Below the pieces are notes generated by a model. It saw nothing but the letters and a program-made list of their open reading frames with translations. It did not search any database and had not been told where the DNA came from. Of a DNA stretch of 64,000 nucleotides, positions 36,956-46,538 are shown piece by piece. This DNA comes from Chryseobacterium sp. SSA4.19 (lineage in GTDB: Bacteria > Bacteroidota > Bacteroidia > Flavobacteriales > Weeksellaceae). The stretch spans positions 1 to 64,000 of the forward strand of contig NZ_JAKVIP010000019.1 in NCBI RefSeq assembly GCF_022601875.1, written 5' to 3'. Each line of letters begins with the position of its first letter. Positions within the stretch are counted from its first letter, which is position 1. The position numbers were made by a program, and so were the translations under genes.

Positions 36956-38176
36956 ATGTTTGACATTCAGGAAGTAAGAAGTCAGTTTTCTATATTAGAC
37001 AGGCAGGTAAACGGTAAGCCGTTGGTTTACTTAGATAATGCAGCAACATCACAGAAACCGGATTCTGTTTTAGAAGTCTGGAATAGGTATTATACGGAAA
37101 TTAATGCCAATGTACACAGGGGAATTCATACCTTAAGTCAGTTGGCTACGGAAGAAATGGAGCGTTCCAGAAGGAAAATTCAGAAATTTATTAATGCTGA
37201 ACATGATTTTGAAGTCATCTTTACCAAAGGGACTACAGAAGGATTGAATCTTATCTCTTATATTTTAACACAGAAACTTAAAAAAAATGATGAGATTATC
37301 ATCTCTTATCTGGAGCACCACTCCAATATTGTTCCCTGGCAGTTGCTTTGTGAAAGAACAGGCGCGCAGTTAAAAGTGATCCCTATCGATGAAAACGGGA
37401 TTCTTGACCTTGACCAGTTTGAAGGATTTTTAAGCGAAAAGACAAAAGTAGTTTCTTTGAATCATGTCTCCAATGCATTGGGAGTCATCAATCCAATTGA
37501 AGAAATTATAGCAAGAACCAGAAAACATACGGATGCCTATATTGTCATCGATGGCGCCCAGTCGGCTCCGCACTTTACCGTGGACGTCCAAAAAATGGAT
37601 TGCGATTTTTTTGTTTTTTCCGGACATAAAATGTATGCTCCGATGGGAACAGGAATTTTATACGGTAAGCAACAGCTTCTTGAAGAATTACCCCCGTTTC
37701 ATGGAGGAGGAGAAATGATTGCTACCTGCTCGTTTACCGGAACCACGTATGCAGCACTGCCCTTTAAGTATGAAGCAGGAACCCCAAATGTAGGAGGAAA
37801 TATTGCTTTGGGTGCAGCGGTAGACTTCATCCTGAAGGTGGGGCAGGAAAATATCCGCAATCATGAGAATGCCTTACTTGAATATGCTCAAAAACATCTT
37901 TTGGAACTGGAAGGAATCAGGATCTATGGTGAAAAAGCGAACAGAACAGGTGTCGTTTCTTTTAATCTTGAGGGAATAGGAATTGCTTCTGATGTCGGGA
38001 TGATTCTCGATAAATTGGGAATTGCTGTAAGAACGGGGCATCACTGTACGCAGCCGATTATGGATTTCTTTAAGATTGCCGGGACCGTAAGAGCGAGTTT
38101 TGCCGTTTATAATACATTTAATGAAATTGATCTGTTGGTCGAAGGTGTAAAAAAAGCACAACGGATGTTAACCTAG
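36956..38176 (+). CDS. sufS: Cysteine desulfurase SufS
   Basis: SufS (406 aa) is the PLP enzyme that takes sulfur from cysteine as a persulfide for Fe-S assembly. The PLP lysine is K225 in FSGHKMYAP and the persulfide cysteine is C364 in RTGHHCTQP, the arrangement of class II desulfurases (SufS/CsdA), not IscS. It is monocistronic here, with its own promoter box and terminator, 32 kb from the sufBCD operon. No sufE or sufU partner is visible in the window. Confidence 0.95.
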   Translation: MFDIQEVRSQFSILDRQVNGKPLVYLDNAATSQKPDSVLEVWNRYYTEINANVHRGIHTLSQLATEEMERSRRKIQKFINAEHDFEVIFTKGTTEGLNLISYILTQKLKKNDEIIISYLEHHSNIVPWQLLCERTGAQLKVIPIDENGILDLDQFEGFLSEKTKVVSLNHVSNALGVINPIEEIIARTRKHTDAYIVIDGAQSAPHFTVDVQKMDCDFFVFSGHKMYAPMGTGILYGKQQLLEELPPFHGGGEMIATCSFTGTTYAALPFKYEAGTPNVGGNIALGAAVDFILKVGQENIRNHENALLEYAQKHLLELEGIRIYGEKANRTGVVSFNLEGIGIASDVGMILDKLGIAVRTGHHCTQPIMDFFKIAGTVRASFAVYNTFNEIDLLVEGVKKAQRMLT

Positions 38177-38203
38177 GATAGTTTTATCATCATTTTACAA
38201 TAG

Positions 38204-38230
38204 AGGCTCCATTCAGGAGCCTTTCTGTTT
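38204..38230 (+). terminator. Terminator of sufS
   Basis: AGGCTCC (38204-38210) pairs with GGAGCCT (38216-38222), followed by a T-rich tail. Confidence 0.75.
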
Positions 38231-38314
38231 AAGTAATGAAATTTTTTTAAATGATAAGTGTGGTATCAGTCAAAATTAAATATTAAATTTATAATACTTT
38301 TAAATCACTTAATC

Positions 38315-39133
38315 ATGAAAAAATATGTATTCTTATTTATTTTCGCTGCCGGATCGAGTAATGCGCAGCTATTTTCTGAAAGTTTTGAGGGTGGAGTATT
38401 ACCCGTCGGCTGGGTAGCCAATAATCCCGATACATCGGAAAACTGGACAGTAGGAACTGGAAATAGTTTTGCAACATTTCCGAGTGGCGCAGCATTCTTT
38501 GATGACAATAATTCAGGCGAGTCAGGTGTTAATTCCAATGCAACATTAACTTCACCTGTAATTAATCTGACAGCCGCTGCAGGTCTGAAATTATCATTTA
38601 AATATGCCAATATGATGTATAATGATGATTCTACTTTAAAGGTTGAGGTTTTTGACGGGACTTCATGGGCACAGGTGTTTATTTTTGCCGGTGAAGCCGG
38701 AGACTGGGGGCTCGATCCTGGTGCTTTTGTATTTTATGTCGATACTTATGCAGAAGCAACAGATATTGACTTAACTCCTTATATGAGTCCCAACTTCCAA
38801 CTCAGATTCATATATGATGATGCCGGTGATTACTCGTATGGCGCAGTTGTCGATGATGTGGTGATTTATTCAGATCTTTTATCAACATCTGATGTCTCGG
38901 TCAAAAATATATTTGATATTTATCCCAATCCGGTAAAAGATCATCTTTATATTATTAGATCGGATTTAAAATCAAAATATATTATTTCTGTAATCGATAT
39001 GTCAGGAAAGATAATAAAAACTTTTAGGGAAAAATCAGATTCTTACAACCTGTCAGATCTTTCAAAAGGTACTTATATGATTCAGATTACGACTGATCAT
39101 TTAAAAATAAGGAAAAAAATCATTAAACAGTAA
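38315..39133 (+). CDS. T9SS cargo protein with choice-of-anchor-like domain
   Basis: A 272-aa exported protein. The ATG at 38315 is preferred over an upstream GTG because it begins the signal peptide MKKYVFLFIFAAGSSNAQ. Residues about 20-200 form a jelly-roll-type domain of the MAM/cleaved-adhesin/choice-of-anchor J kind (SFEGGVLPVGWVANN, TLTSPVINLTAAAGLKLSF). The last 75 residues are a type A T9SS sorting tail (IYPNPVKDHLYI, then SKGTYMIQI and a basic end KIRKKIIKQ). It is probably attached to the cell surface or released by the type IX system. Ligand unknown. Confidence 0.85.
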   Translation: MKKYVFLFIFAAGSSNAQLFSESFEGGVLPVGWVANNPDTSENWTVGTGNSFATFPSGAAFFDDNNSGESGVNSNATLTSPVINLTAAAGLKLSFKYANMMYNDDSTLKVEVFDGTSWAQVFIFAGEAGDWGLDPGAFVFYVDTYAEATDIDLTPYMSPNFQLRFIYDDAGDYSYGAVVDDVVIYSDLLSTSDVSVKNIFDIYPNPVKDHLYIIRSDLKSKYIISVIDMSGKIIKTFREKSDSYNLSDLSKGTYMIQITTDHLKIRKKIIKQ

Positions 39134-39139
39134 ACATGG

Positions 39140-39165
39140 AAGCTTCTGAACTTCAGGAGCTTTTT
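39140..39165 (+). terminator. Terminator of the T9SS cargo gene
   Basis: AAGCTTCTGAA (39140-39150) pairs with TTCAGGAGCTT (39152-39162), with one T-G pair, followed by T. Confidence 0.7.
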
Positions 39166-39251
39166 CTATTTTATAATTAAATTTTTTAAAAAATATTTTA
39201 CAAGTGTAACTTTTTCTATATTTCTTTGTCTTAGTAATAGAAACAATAATT

Positions 39252-39812
39252 ATGAAGCTTTTGATCGGAAATAAAAAAGAGGATTTGCTGAGCCGCCTGA
39301 AAAAACAGGATCCGGCAGCACAAAGAATCTTTTATGATCAGAATGTAAAGAAATTTCTGAGTGTAAGCAGAAGTTACATCAGTGATCTGTATCAGGCAGA
39401 AGACTGTCTGATTAAAGCATTTTGTAAAATTTTCAAAAATATAGAAAGCTTCCGGGAAGAAGGCAGCTTTGAAGGCTGGACGAGAAGGATTGTTGTGAAT
39501 GAATGCCTTAACTTTATTAAAAGCCGTAAAACCGTTTTTTATCTTGATGAGGTAAGCTCCTCCTATCTTGAAGAAATTCATGAAGAAGAACAGGATTTTA
39601 ATTTTAATGCACAGGAACTGCTGGATCAACTGCCGGATAATTACAAAATGGTTTTTAACCTCTATGTACTGGAAGAGTTTTCACATCAGGAAATTGCTGA
39701 GCTTCTGAATATTTCTACGGCCGTAAGTAAAACACAGTTGTTCCGGGCAAAAGAGAAACTAAGAAAACTTTATTTTAATCAACAAAAAGCACTAGCAAAT
39801 GAAAACTGCTAA
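39252..39812 (+). CDS. ECF-type RNA polymerase sigma factor
   Basis: A 186-aa sigma-70 family factor with region 2 (about residues 20-90, including EDCLIKAFCKIFKNIESF and the DNA-melting FEGWTRRIVVNECLN) and region 4 (about 120-178, helix-turn-helix EFSHQEIAELLNISTAVSKT). It lacks region 3, as ECF factors do. It overlaps the next gene by 14 bases, the classical sigma/anti-sigma coupling. It likely controls this cassette and other envelope genes; the target promoter cannot be told from the window. Confidence 0.9.
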   Translation: MKLLIGNKKEDLLSRLKKQDPAAQRIFYDQNVKKFLSVSRSYISDLYQAEDCLIKAFCKIFKNIESFREEGSFEGWTRRIVVNECLNFIKSRKTVFYLDEVSSSYLEEIHEEEQDFNFNAQELLDQLPDNYKMVFNLYVLEEFSHQEIAELLNISTAVSKTQLFRAKEKLRKLYFNQQKALANENC

Positions 39813-40404
39813 ACCTATAGAACGTTATATAAAAAAACAAATTGATGACAGGGAAATAAATCCTTCAAGAGATTTGTGGTCAGAAATTCAATCCCAAACA
39901 GTTAATACAGGCTCTGGAAAACCTGTTTTTAACAGGTTTTTATTTGCGGCATGTTTTGTTTTGATATTTGGTTTGGGATCGGTTTTATTTTTTAATAAAG
40001 ATGAAAAATCCGAAGCACCTATTGTAAATTCAGTTAAAAGCCCATCTTTAGAAACAGAATATTCTGACCAATCTGAAAAAATAAATTCTGAGACCGTAAT
40101 GGTACCCCGCCTTCAGAAAAAACTACCTCAGAATAAAGATAATTTTGCAGAATCAAAACCCGAAGAAAAAGTTTTTCTTAAAAGTGACCGTCCTCTGATT
40201 AAAGAGAACTCTCCGGAAATTATTTCTGAAATTACGCAGAATCCGCCTTTGAAAATCATTGCAAAAACAGATTCGGTAAAGGTTCAGAATAAAAAAAGAT
40301 ATGTTGATCCTTCTACACTGCTTTTCTCCGTTGAACATAAAGATGTCATTGAAAAATCGAAGGATGGAAGTAATGTAGCCACCATCGATCTGAATACAAA
40401 ATAA
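39799..40404 (+). CDS. Single-pass membrane protein, putative anti-sigma factor
   Basis: A 201-aa protein with a cytoplasmic N-terminus of about 48 residues (MKTAKPIERYIKKQIDDREI), one transmembrane helix at about 49-65 (FLFAACFVLIFGLGSVLFF) and a periplasmic Lys/Glu/Ser-rich tail. Position, overlap with the ECF sigma gene and topology suggest an anti-sigma factor, but no zinc-binding HxxxCxxC or FecR domain is seen, so the role is inferred from context. Confidence 0.65.
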   Translation: MKTAKPIERYIKKQIDDREINPSRDLWSEIQSQTVNTGSGKPVFNRFLFAACFVLIFGLGSVLFFNKDEKSEAPIVNSVKSPSLETEYSDQSEKINSETVMVPRLQKKLPQNKDNFAESKPEEKVFLKSDRPLIKENSPEIISEITQNPPLKIIAKTDSVKVQNKKRYVDPSTLLFSVEHKDVIEKSKDGSNVATIDLNTK

Positions 40405-40433
40405 TCCAGATTAAACTAAAAAATAATAAAACT

Positions 40434-41471
40434 ATGATTAAGAAATTTATCATCACAGGAATGTTGTGCCTTATTATTACGTCAATCAATGCACAGAGAA
40501 GGACATTGAGTTTAAATCTTCAGCCCAAAGAAGATACTACAGTAAGCCCGATTGTAAAGGAAAAAGTAGAGGAATATGCAGTAAAAATCAATGAAATCAT
40601 TCAGGAAGAAAAGAAACTGATGGAAGCTGAATTATCGGTTCTGCAGGCTAAAAATTTAGACAAATCTGAATTCAGTAAACAAAAAGCGCAGATTGCAGAT
40701 GCTTACTCTCAAAAGATTGATGCAAGAATTGCAGGACTGGGATTCGATTTGGATCAGATGATTCAAAAGCAGGTAAGATATTCTCTTCTAAATTCTGATG
40801 TGAGCTCAAACGAGGAATTAAAAGAAAAGCTTTTGAAAAAATTTCAGCCTAAGAAAAGTTTTGACGGGTATATTTCTTACGGAATCATGACTTTAACGAA
40901 TGATAAACCAGACAACGACCTGGATAAAAATTTAGGGTATGCCAACAATTTTGAATTTGGCTTGAAATTTAATTATCAGTTCAGCAGAACCAGCCCGTGG
41001 GGATTGATCTCAGGTTTAGGATTCTCATGGAGAACTGTTCGTACAGACAACAACCTGGTATTCGCAAAACAGAACGAAAATGTTTTTCTTGCAAAATATG
41101 AAGGAAGTCTTGATAAAGCTAAGCTGAGAACAGGTTACCTGATGGTTCCTTTTGGTTTTCAGTATAATTTTTCAAAGCTGCAAAATGCAGGAATGGATGT
41201 ACAGTACAGGCCTTATTCGGACGGGCTGAGAATGAGTGCCAATGTCTATGGCGGAATTAAAATGTCAACGAATAATATTGTGAAAGGAGATAACCAAAGC
41301 TTCCGTGACCGGTCAAATTATCAGGTAAACCCTTTTGTATACGGTGCGCAGGTTACGGTTTCTTATGACAATATCAGCCTTTTCGTTAAAAAAGATTTCA
41401 GCAATTTCTTTAAGGATTCTTACTTTGAAAATGACAAAGCTTTGGTTTTCGGAATTGCTTTGGGATGGTAA
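40434..41471 (+). CDS. Predicted outer-membrane beta-barrel protein with N-terminal coiled coil
   Basis: A 345-aa exported protein with signal peptide ending INAQ (about residue 20). Residues 40-130 are charged and helical, likely coiled coil (KEKVEEYAVKINEIIQEEKK). From about 140 on, alternating hydrophobic strands ending in a terminal aromatic (GIALGW) indicate an outer-membrane barrel. It follows the sigma/anti-sigma pair by 29 bases and probably belongs to that operon, perhaps as its envelope sensor or target. No known family was recognised. Confidence 0.65.
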   Translation: MIKKFIITGMLCLIITSINAQRRTLSLNLQPKEDTTVSPIVKEKVEEYAVKINEIIQEEKKLMEAELSVLQAKNLDKSEFSKQKAQIADAYSQKIDARIAGLGFDLDQMIQKQVRYSLLNSDVSSNEELKEKLLKKFQPKKSFDGYISYGIMTLTNDKPDNDLDKNLGYANNFEFGLKFNYQFSRTSPWGLISGLGFSWRTVRTDNNLVFAKQNENVFLAKYEGSLDKAKLRTGYLMVPFGFQYNFSKLQNAGMDVQYRPYSDGLRMSANVYGGIKMSTNNIVKGDNQSFRDRSNYQVNPFVYGAQVTVSYDNISLFVKKDFSNFFKDSYFENDKALVFGIALGW

Positions 41472-41610
41472 TCCAGAAAGATAATTTTGATGGGTATCCC
41501 ATTAAGTCAAACATTCAGGAAAACATAAAATTATTTTAAAGACCATTTATTAAAATAGAAGAATTTAATTGGTATATGAATTGAGGTAAGATAATCAACA
41601 TTCAAATTAA

Positions 41611-41655
41611 CAAACAAAACACTCCGCAGAATTTTCTACGGAGTGTTTTGTTTTT
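41611..41655. terminator. Bidirectional terminator between barrel gene and fumC
   Basis: An 11-bp perfect stem, AAAACACTCCG (41616-41626) with CGGAGTGTTTT (41639-41649). T-rich tails exist on both strands, so it can end fumC (minus) and the upstream plus-strand cassette. Confidence 0.82.
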
Positions 41656-41667
41656 ATGGGGTGAATT

Positions 41668-43062
41668 CTATTTCAGGCTGCCTACCATATCTTCCGGTTT
41701 TACCCATTCGTCAAACTGCTCGGAAGTTACAAAACCAAGATTGATCGCTTCTTCTTTCAAAGTTGTCCCGTTCTTGTGGGCTGTTTTTGCAATTTTAGCA
41801 GCATTTTCATAGCCGATATGCGTATTCAAAGCAGTTACGAGCATCAAAGATTTATCAACCAGCTCTTTGATTCTTTCATTATTGGGTTCAATGCCTATCG
41901 CACAGTGATCATTGAACGAAATACAGGCATCTGCAATCAGCTGTGCAGACTGTAAGAAATTATAAGCCATTACCGGTTTGAATACATTTAGTTCGTAATT
42001 TCCTTGGGTTCCCGCAAAAGAAATGGTGGTGTCATTTCCTAAAACCTGTGCGCAAATCATTGTCATGGCTTCGTTTTGAGTAGGATTTACTTTTCCTGGC
42101 ATGATGGAAGAACCCGGCTCATTTTCCGGAATATGAATTTCCCCGATTCCCGAACGCGGCCCTGAAGCCAGCAGCCTGATGTCCTGGGCAATTTTATATA
42201 AAGAAACGGCAAGTTGTTTTAAGGCGCCGTGAGATTCTACAATCGCATCATGTGCAGCCAGAGCCTCAAATTTATTTTCAGCCGTTACAAAAGGGTGATT
42301 TGTGAAGCTGGCAATATATTCCGCTACTTTTACGTCATATCCCTGTGGTGTATTTAAGCCAGTTCCTACTGCAGTTCCTCCTAAAGCCAGCTCGGAAAGG
42401 TGAGGCAGTGTATTTTTCAACGCTTTGATTCCGTAATTCAATTGGGCCACGTATCCTGAAAATTCCTGTCCTAAAGTTAATGGAGTAGCATCCATTAGGT
42501 GTGTTCTGCCGATTTTAACGATATTTTTAAAAGCTTCCATCTTTTCAGCTAAAGTATCTCTCAGTTTTTCAACTGCCGGGATGGTTACGTCAACTACCTT
42601 TTTATAAGCCGCAATATGCATTGCAGTCGGATAAGTATCGTTGGAAGACTGGGATTTGTTCACATCGTCATTAGGATGGATTTCAGATTTACCTCCTAAA
42701 GTACCTCCATTGTTGACGTGGGCTCTGTTTGAAACAACCTCATTTACATTCATATTGGATTGCGTTCCGGAACCCGTCTGCCAGATCACCAATGGAAACT
42801 GGTCGTTCAGCTTGCCTTCAAGGATTTCATCACAGACTTTAGCAATCATATCTCTTTTTTCAGCAGGAAGAACTCCCAGGTCTGCATTAGCGAAAGCTGC
42901 AGCTTTCTTTAAATACGCAAAAGCTTCAATGATTTCATGTGGCATAGAACCTTCCGGCCCTATTTTGAAATTGTTTCTTGAACGCTCGGTCTGTGCGCCC
43001 CAAAATTTATCAGCAGGAACCTGCACTTCACCCATGGTGTCTTTTTCTATTCTGTAATTCAT
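41668..43062 (-). CDS. fumC: Class II fumarate hydratase
   Basis: FumC (464 aa) interconverts fumarate and malate without a metal cluster. The lyase signature [15 protein letters not shown] lies near residues 316-330, and the substrate-site [13 protein letters not shown] and [11 protein letters not shown] segments are intact. It starts 1 base after the stop of the small exported protein upstream on the same strand. A class I fumarase gene lies 0.6 kb away in the opposite orientation. Confidence 0.97.
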   Translation of the reverse strand: MNYRIEKDTMGEVQVPADKFWGAQTERSRNNFKIGPEGSMPHEIIEAFAYLKKAAAFANADLGVLPAEKRDMIAKVCDEILEGKLNDQFPLVIWQTGSGTQSNMNVNEVVSNRAHVNNGGTLGGKSEIHPNDDVNKSQSSNDTYPTAMHIAAYKKVVDVTIPAVEKLRDTLAEKMEAFKNIVKIGRTHLMDATPLTLGQEFSGYVAQLNYGIKALKNTLPHLSELALGGTAVGTGLNTPQGYDVKVAEYIASFTNHPFVTAENKFEALAAHDAIVESHGALKQLAVSLYKIAQDIRLLASGPRSGIGEIHIPENEPGSSIMPGKVNPTQNEAMTMICAQVLGNDTTISFAGTQGNYELNVFKPVMAYNFLQSAQLIADACISFNDHCAIGIEPNNERIKELVDKSLMLVTALNTHIGYENAAKIAKTAHKNGTTLKEEAINLGFVTSEQFDEWVKPEDMVGSLK

Positions 43063-43063
43063 T

Positions 43064-43510
43064 TTATTTATTTCTTTTTATTAATTCAGTGTTATCCATA
43101 TCGTCCATATTTATTGATACATCATCCATTATCCAACACGTTGGTCCTACAGATTTTAAGTTTAAAGTCATACGGCTTTGTGATAAATTGGAAATCGTAA
43201 TAATTCCTGTAGAAAAAACACATTTTTCCCATCTTTCCGAGGAAAATTTTGCTTCTTTTATTTTGATAACAATTTCATTTTTTTCATTTGTTGTAATATC
43301 AGATTTTTTTATAATAAACTTTTCATTTTGAAAATTAATAAATGAAAATGTAAAAGATTTTGGATTGTTCTCTAAAACTTCAAATTTGACTTGATTTTCA
43401 TCAATCTTTCCTGTCCAAATTCCTGTAAGATTAGAAAAATCTGATTTTTTCTGAGCAAAGCTATTGCTATAAGTAATAAGAAAGAAAAGTATGATTAAAA
43501 TATTTTTCAT
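43064..43510 (-). CDS. Small exported protein of unknown function
   Basis: A 148-aa protein with a signal peptide ([20 protein letters not shown]). The mature part is beta-rich with a [16 protein letters not shown] opening that resembles small lipocalin-like or copper-resistance-like domains, but no family is firm. It contains a few Cys/Trp (CVFSTG, TCWIMDD). Directly abuts fumC, so they are likely co-transcribed, though a functional link is unclear. Confidence 0.7.
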   Translation of the reverse strand: MKNILIILFFLITYSNSFAQKKSDFSNLTGIWTGKIDENQVKFEVLENNPKSFTFSFINFQNEKFIIKKSDITTNEKNEIVIKIKEAKFSSERWEKCVFSTGIITISNLSQSRMTLNLKSVGPTCWIMDDVSINMDDMDNTELIKRNK

Positions 43511-43628
43511 TAAGTTTCAATTAAAATTATTGTAAAAATTAAGATTAAAAAATGTTTTATAAAATTAATCATAAACTCACAACCTCACAATTTATAACGA
43601 TTATAAATATCAATCTAAATGAATGATT

Positions 43629-43661
43629 TTGTTCTGCATTTTTCACGAAGTTTTATTTTTG
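43629..43661 (+). promoter_or_regulatory. Promoter of the class I fumarase
   Basis: TTG (43629-43631), 22-base spacer, TATTTTTG (43654-43661), 19 bases before the start codon. Confidence 0.7.
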
Positions 43662-43680
43662 CACCCAAATAAAAAGAAGA

Positions 43681-45288
43681 ATGGAATTTAGATATCAGGA
43701 TCCGTACCCGATTCAGAAAGACAATACGGTATACAGGAAATTAACTTCAGATTATGTGAAAGTTGAACAGTTAGGCGATAGAGAAATTGTAACGATTGAT
43801 CCAAAAGGCCTTGAGCTGCTGGCCGAAGAAGCTATGGCTGATGTTTCTTTTATGCTTCGTTCTACCCATTTGGCAAGTCTTAAAAGAATTATTGATGATC
43901 CTGAAGCTACCGATAACGATCGGTTTGTGGCTTATAACCTATTGCAGAATGCCGCAGTAGCTGCAGAAGGAGCCTTGCCATCCTGCCAGGATACCGGGAC
44001 GGCCATTGTGATGGGGAAGAAAGGTGAAAATGTATATACCGGGGTTGATGATGGTGAATATTTAAGCAAAGGAATTTACAATACCTATCAGAAAAGAAAC
44101 TTAAGATATTCTCAGGTCGTTCCATTAACCATGTTTGATGAAAAGAATTCAGGATCCAATCTTCCGGCACAGATTGATATTTATGCTAAAAAAGGAGATT
44201 ACTATGAGTTTTTATTCTTAACAAAAGGCGGAGGTTCTGCCAATAAAACTTTCCTGTACCAAAAGACAAAATCTTTGCTGAATGAAAAATCATTGGAGGC
44301 TTTTGTAAAAGAAAGAATTTCAGATCTCGGGACAGCAGCTTGTCCTCCATATCATCTGGCTTTGGTGATCGGTGGCACTTCTGCGGAAGCAAACCTCGCT
44401 GCAGTGAAAAAGGCATCAGCAAAATATTATGACTACCTTCCGACACAAGGGAATGAAGCCGGTCAGGCTTTCAGGGACCTGGAGTGGGAAGCCAGAATCC
44501 AGAAAATCTGTGAGGAGAGTTCAATCGGAGCACAGTTTGGCGGGAAATACCTTACCCATGATGTGCGGGTAATCAGGCTTCCTCGCCATGCTGCTTCCTG
44601 TCCGGTCGGGATGGGGGTTTCGTGCTCAGCAGACCGTAATATTAAAGGAAAAATTACCAGAGAAGGCATCTTCCTGGAGCAATTAGAAGAGAATCCGAAA
44701 AGATTTTTGCCTGCAACTCCACCACACCTTGAAGAAGCTGTAGAAATTAATCTGAACCAGCCAATGGCAGAAATCTTAGCTGAGCTTTCTAAATATCCGA
44801 TTAAAACAAGGTTAAAACTTAACGGAACCCTGATCGTGGCAAGAGATATCGCCCATGCAAAAATCAAGGAGCTTATCGATAGCGGGCAGCCTATGCCGGA
44901 ATATTTCAAAAATCACCCGATTTATTATGCCGGCCCGGCAAAAACACCGGATGGAATGGCTTCAGGAAGTTTCGGACCTACAACGGCAGGAAGAATGGAT
45001 GTGTATGTGGATGAATTCCAGAGCCATGGCGGAAGCATGGTCATGCTGGCAAAAGGAAACAGAACGACAGATGTAACCAATGCATGTAATAAATATGGCG
45101 GTTTTTATCTCGGATCAATCGGTGGGCCTGCCGCAATTTTAGCTAAAGACAATATCGTTTCTGTTGAGGTTGTGGATTTCCCTGAATTGGGAATGGAAGC
45201 CGTTAGGAAAATTGAAGTAAAAGACTTTCCGGCATTTATTATTACCGATGATAAAGGGAATGATTTCTTCGCTGATCTGTCACACTAA
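43681..45288 (+). CDS. Class I fumarate hydratase (Fe-S dependent)
   Basis: A 535-aa [4Fe-4S] fumarase. The three expected cluster cysteines are visible in [20 protein letters not shown] and [15 protein letters not shown]; the C-terminal beta domain is fused ([23 protein letters not shown]), as in FumA/FumB-type single-chain enzymes. This form is oxygen-sensitive, in contrast with the neighbouring FumC, so the pair may cover aerobic stress and iron limitation. Named fumA or fumB in enterics; the symbol is left empty. Confidence 0.94.
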   Translation: MEFRYQDPYPIQKDNTVYRKLTSDYVKVEQLGDREIVTIDPKGLELLAEEAMADVSFMLRSTHLASLKRIIDDPEATDNDRFVAYNLLQNAAVAAEGALPSCQDTGTAIVMGKKGENVYTGVDDGEYLSKGIYNTYQKRNLRYSQVVPLTMFDEKNSGSNLPAQIDIYAKKGDYYEFLFLTKGGGSANKTFLYQKTKSLLNEKSLEAFVKERISDLGTAACPPYHLALVIGGTSAEANLAAVKKASAKYYDYLPTQGNEAGQAFRDLEWEARIQKICEESSIGAQFGGKYLTHDVRVIRLPRHAASCPVGMGVSCSADRNIKGKITREGIFLEQLEENPKRFLPATPPHLEEAVEINLNQPMAEILAELSKYPIKTRLKLNGTLIVARDIAHAKIKELIDSGQPMPEYFKNHPIYYAGPAKTPDGMASGSFGPTTAGRMDVYVDEFQSHGGSMVMLAKGNRTTDVTNACNKYGGFYLGSIGGPAAILAKDNIVSVEVVDFPELGMEAVRKIEVKDFPAFIITDDKGNDFFADLSH

Positions 45289-45302
45289 AAATGTAAAATA
45301 AA

Positions 45303-45360
45303 TACTACTTTGTATTGCATGGTACTTTTTTAAACTGTACTTTTGCAATACAAAGTAGTA
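45303..45360. promoter_or_regulatory. Perfect 17-bp inverted repeat over the serine-hydrolase promoter (operator candidate)
   Basis: Arm 1, TACTACTTTGTATTGCA (45303-45319), is the exact reverse complement of arm 2 (45344-45360); inside, GTAC at 45322-45325 and 45337-45340 extends the dyad. A promoter is embedded: TTG (45315-45317), 20-base spacer, TACTTTTG (45338-45345). Transcription would begin within arm 2, and no T run follows, so an RNA terminator is unlikely and a repressor site is favoured. Confidence 0.7.
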
Positions 45361-45363
45361 ACT

Positions 45364-46431
45364 ATGAAAAATTTTCTTTTAAGCTTATTATTGTGTATTT
45401 GTGTCTCTAATCAATCCTATGCACAGCTTATTTCAAAGATAGACAGCCTCATCAAAACTGAATTTAGCGATCCAAACGGTCCCGGCGGAGTTTTCCTGGT
45501 TTCAAAAAAAGGGAAAATTGTGTATGAAAAGGCATTTGGTAAAGCCAATATAGAACTTGATGTCAATATGGCCCCCGACAATGTTTTTCAGATCGGATCG
45601 ATGACCAAACAGTTTACTGCGGTTGCCATTCTGATCCTGGAAGCCCAGGGAAAGCTTAATATTAATGATCCTGTTTCTAAATACATGCCGGATTATCCGG
45701 CCGGCAATTCTATTACCATTCATCATCTGCTTACACACACTTCCGGAATCAAGGATTTTACTAAAATGAAATCACTTTCAGAAATAGCTCAGAAGGAAAT
45801 GTCTCCTGAGGCAATGGTCAATTTTTTCAAAAATGAGCCGGTTGATTTCAGGCCGGGAGAAAAATTTGATTATAACAATTCAGGATATGTAGTATTGGGC
45901 TATCTTATTGAACGGGTTTCCGGTGAAAAATACGACGACTTTATCCAGAAAAATATTTTTGAAAAGGCAGGAATGGATCATTCTTATTATGCAAGCGACA
46001 GGAAAATTATTAAAAATAGAGCATATGGCTATCACCAGAAGAGTGACGGATATGTTAACAAGACTGTCATTAATTTCAGTGTTCCTTTTGCTTCAGGATC
46101 TCTCATGTCTACCGTAGAGGATATGGTGAAATGGCATAATGCCCTGAATAAAAACCTTATTCTTGATGCTATACATACTAAAAAAGCTTTTACAAAATAT
46201 AGACTTAATAGCGGAGAACCGTTCACCTATGGGTATGGATGGCACCTGAAAGATATTGGCGGAATATCAATAAGGGAACACGGCGGAAGTATTTTCGGTT
46301 TTAAATCTATGGGCGTCTATATTCCTGATGAGGATCTATATGTGATCGGGTTGAGCAACTGCGACTGCCATTCACCAACTCAGGTTGTAAAAGATATTGC
46401 AAAAGTGGCTCTGAATGATCTAAAAAAATAA
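45364..46431 (+). CDS. Serine hydrolase of the beta-lactamase (class C/PBP-like) family
   Basis: A 355-aa exported enzyme. The ATG at 45364 is chosen over a TTG at 45343 because the latter lies inside the inverted repeat and the signal peptide starts at MKNFLLSL (ending YAQ). Catalytic motifs are S79-M-T-K82, Y170-N-N and EHGGS near the C-terminus, the set found in class C beta-lactamases, DD-peptidases and esterases. True substrate unknown; there is no AmpR/MecI-type regulator next to it. The promoter carries a long palindrome, so regulated expression is likely. Confidence 0.88.
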   Translation: MKNFLLSLLLCICVSNQSYAQLISKIDSLIKTEFSDPNGPGGVFLVSKKGKIVYEKAFGKANIELDVNMAPDNVFQIGSMTKQFTAVAILILEAQGKLNINDPVSKYMPDYPAGNSITIHHLLTHTSGIKDFTKMKSLSEIAQKEMSPEAMVNFFKNEPVDFRPGEKFDYNNSGYVVLGYLIERVSGEKYDDFIQKNIFEKAGMDHSYYASDRKIIKNRAYGYHQKSDGYVNKTVINFSVPFASGSLMSTVEDMVKWHNALNKNLILDAIHTKKAFTKYRLNSGEPFTYGYGWHLKDIGGISIREHGGSIFGFKSMGVYIPDEDLYVIGLSNCDCHSPTQVVKDIAKVALNDLKK

Positions 46432-46490
46432 TTTAGCCTTAGCAGATTAGTTTAAAATCAAAATAAATAATAAATTAGGATACATATCTT

Positions 46491-46521
46491 TTGTATAAAA
46501 AAATAAAAAGTCCTATTTTTG
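46491..46521 (+). promoter_or_regulatory. Promoter of the small His-tailed membrane protein
   Basis: TTG (46491-46493), 20-base spacer, TATTTTTG (46514-46521), 17 bases before the start codon. Confidence 0.7.
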
Positions 46522-46538
46522 CCTAAAATCTTTAAGAA

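Noticed and set aside
45303..45360. Reading the inverted repeat as terminator of the class I fumarase gene
   Set aside because: No T run follows either arm and a consensus promoter is embedded in it; an operator role fits better.
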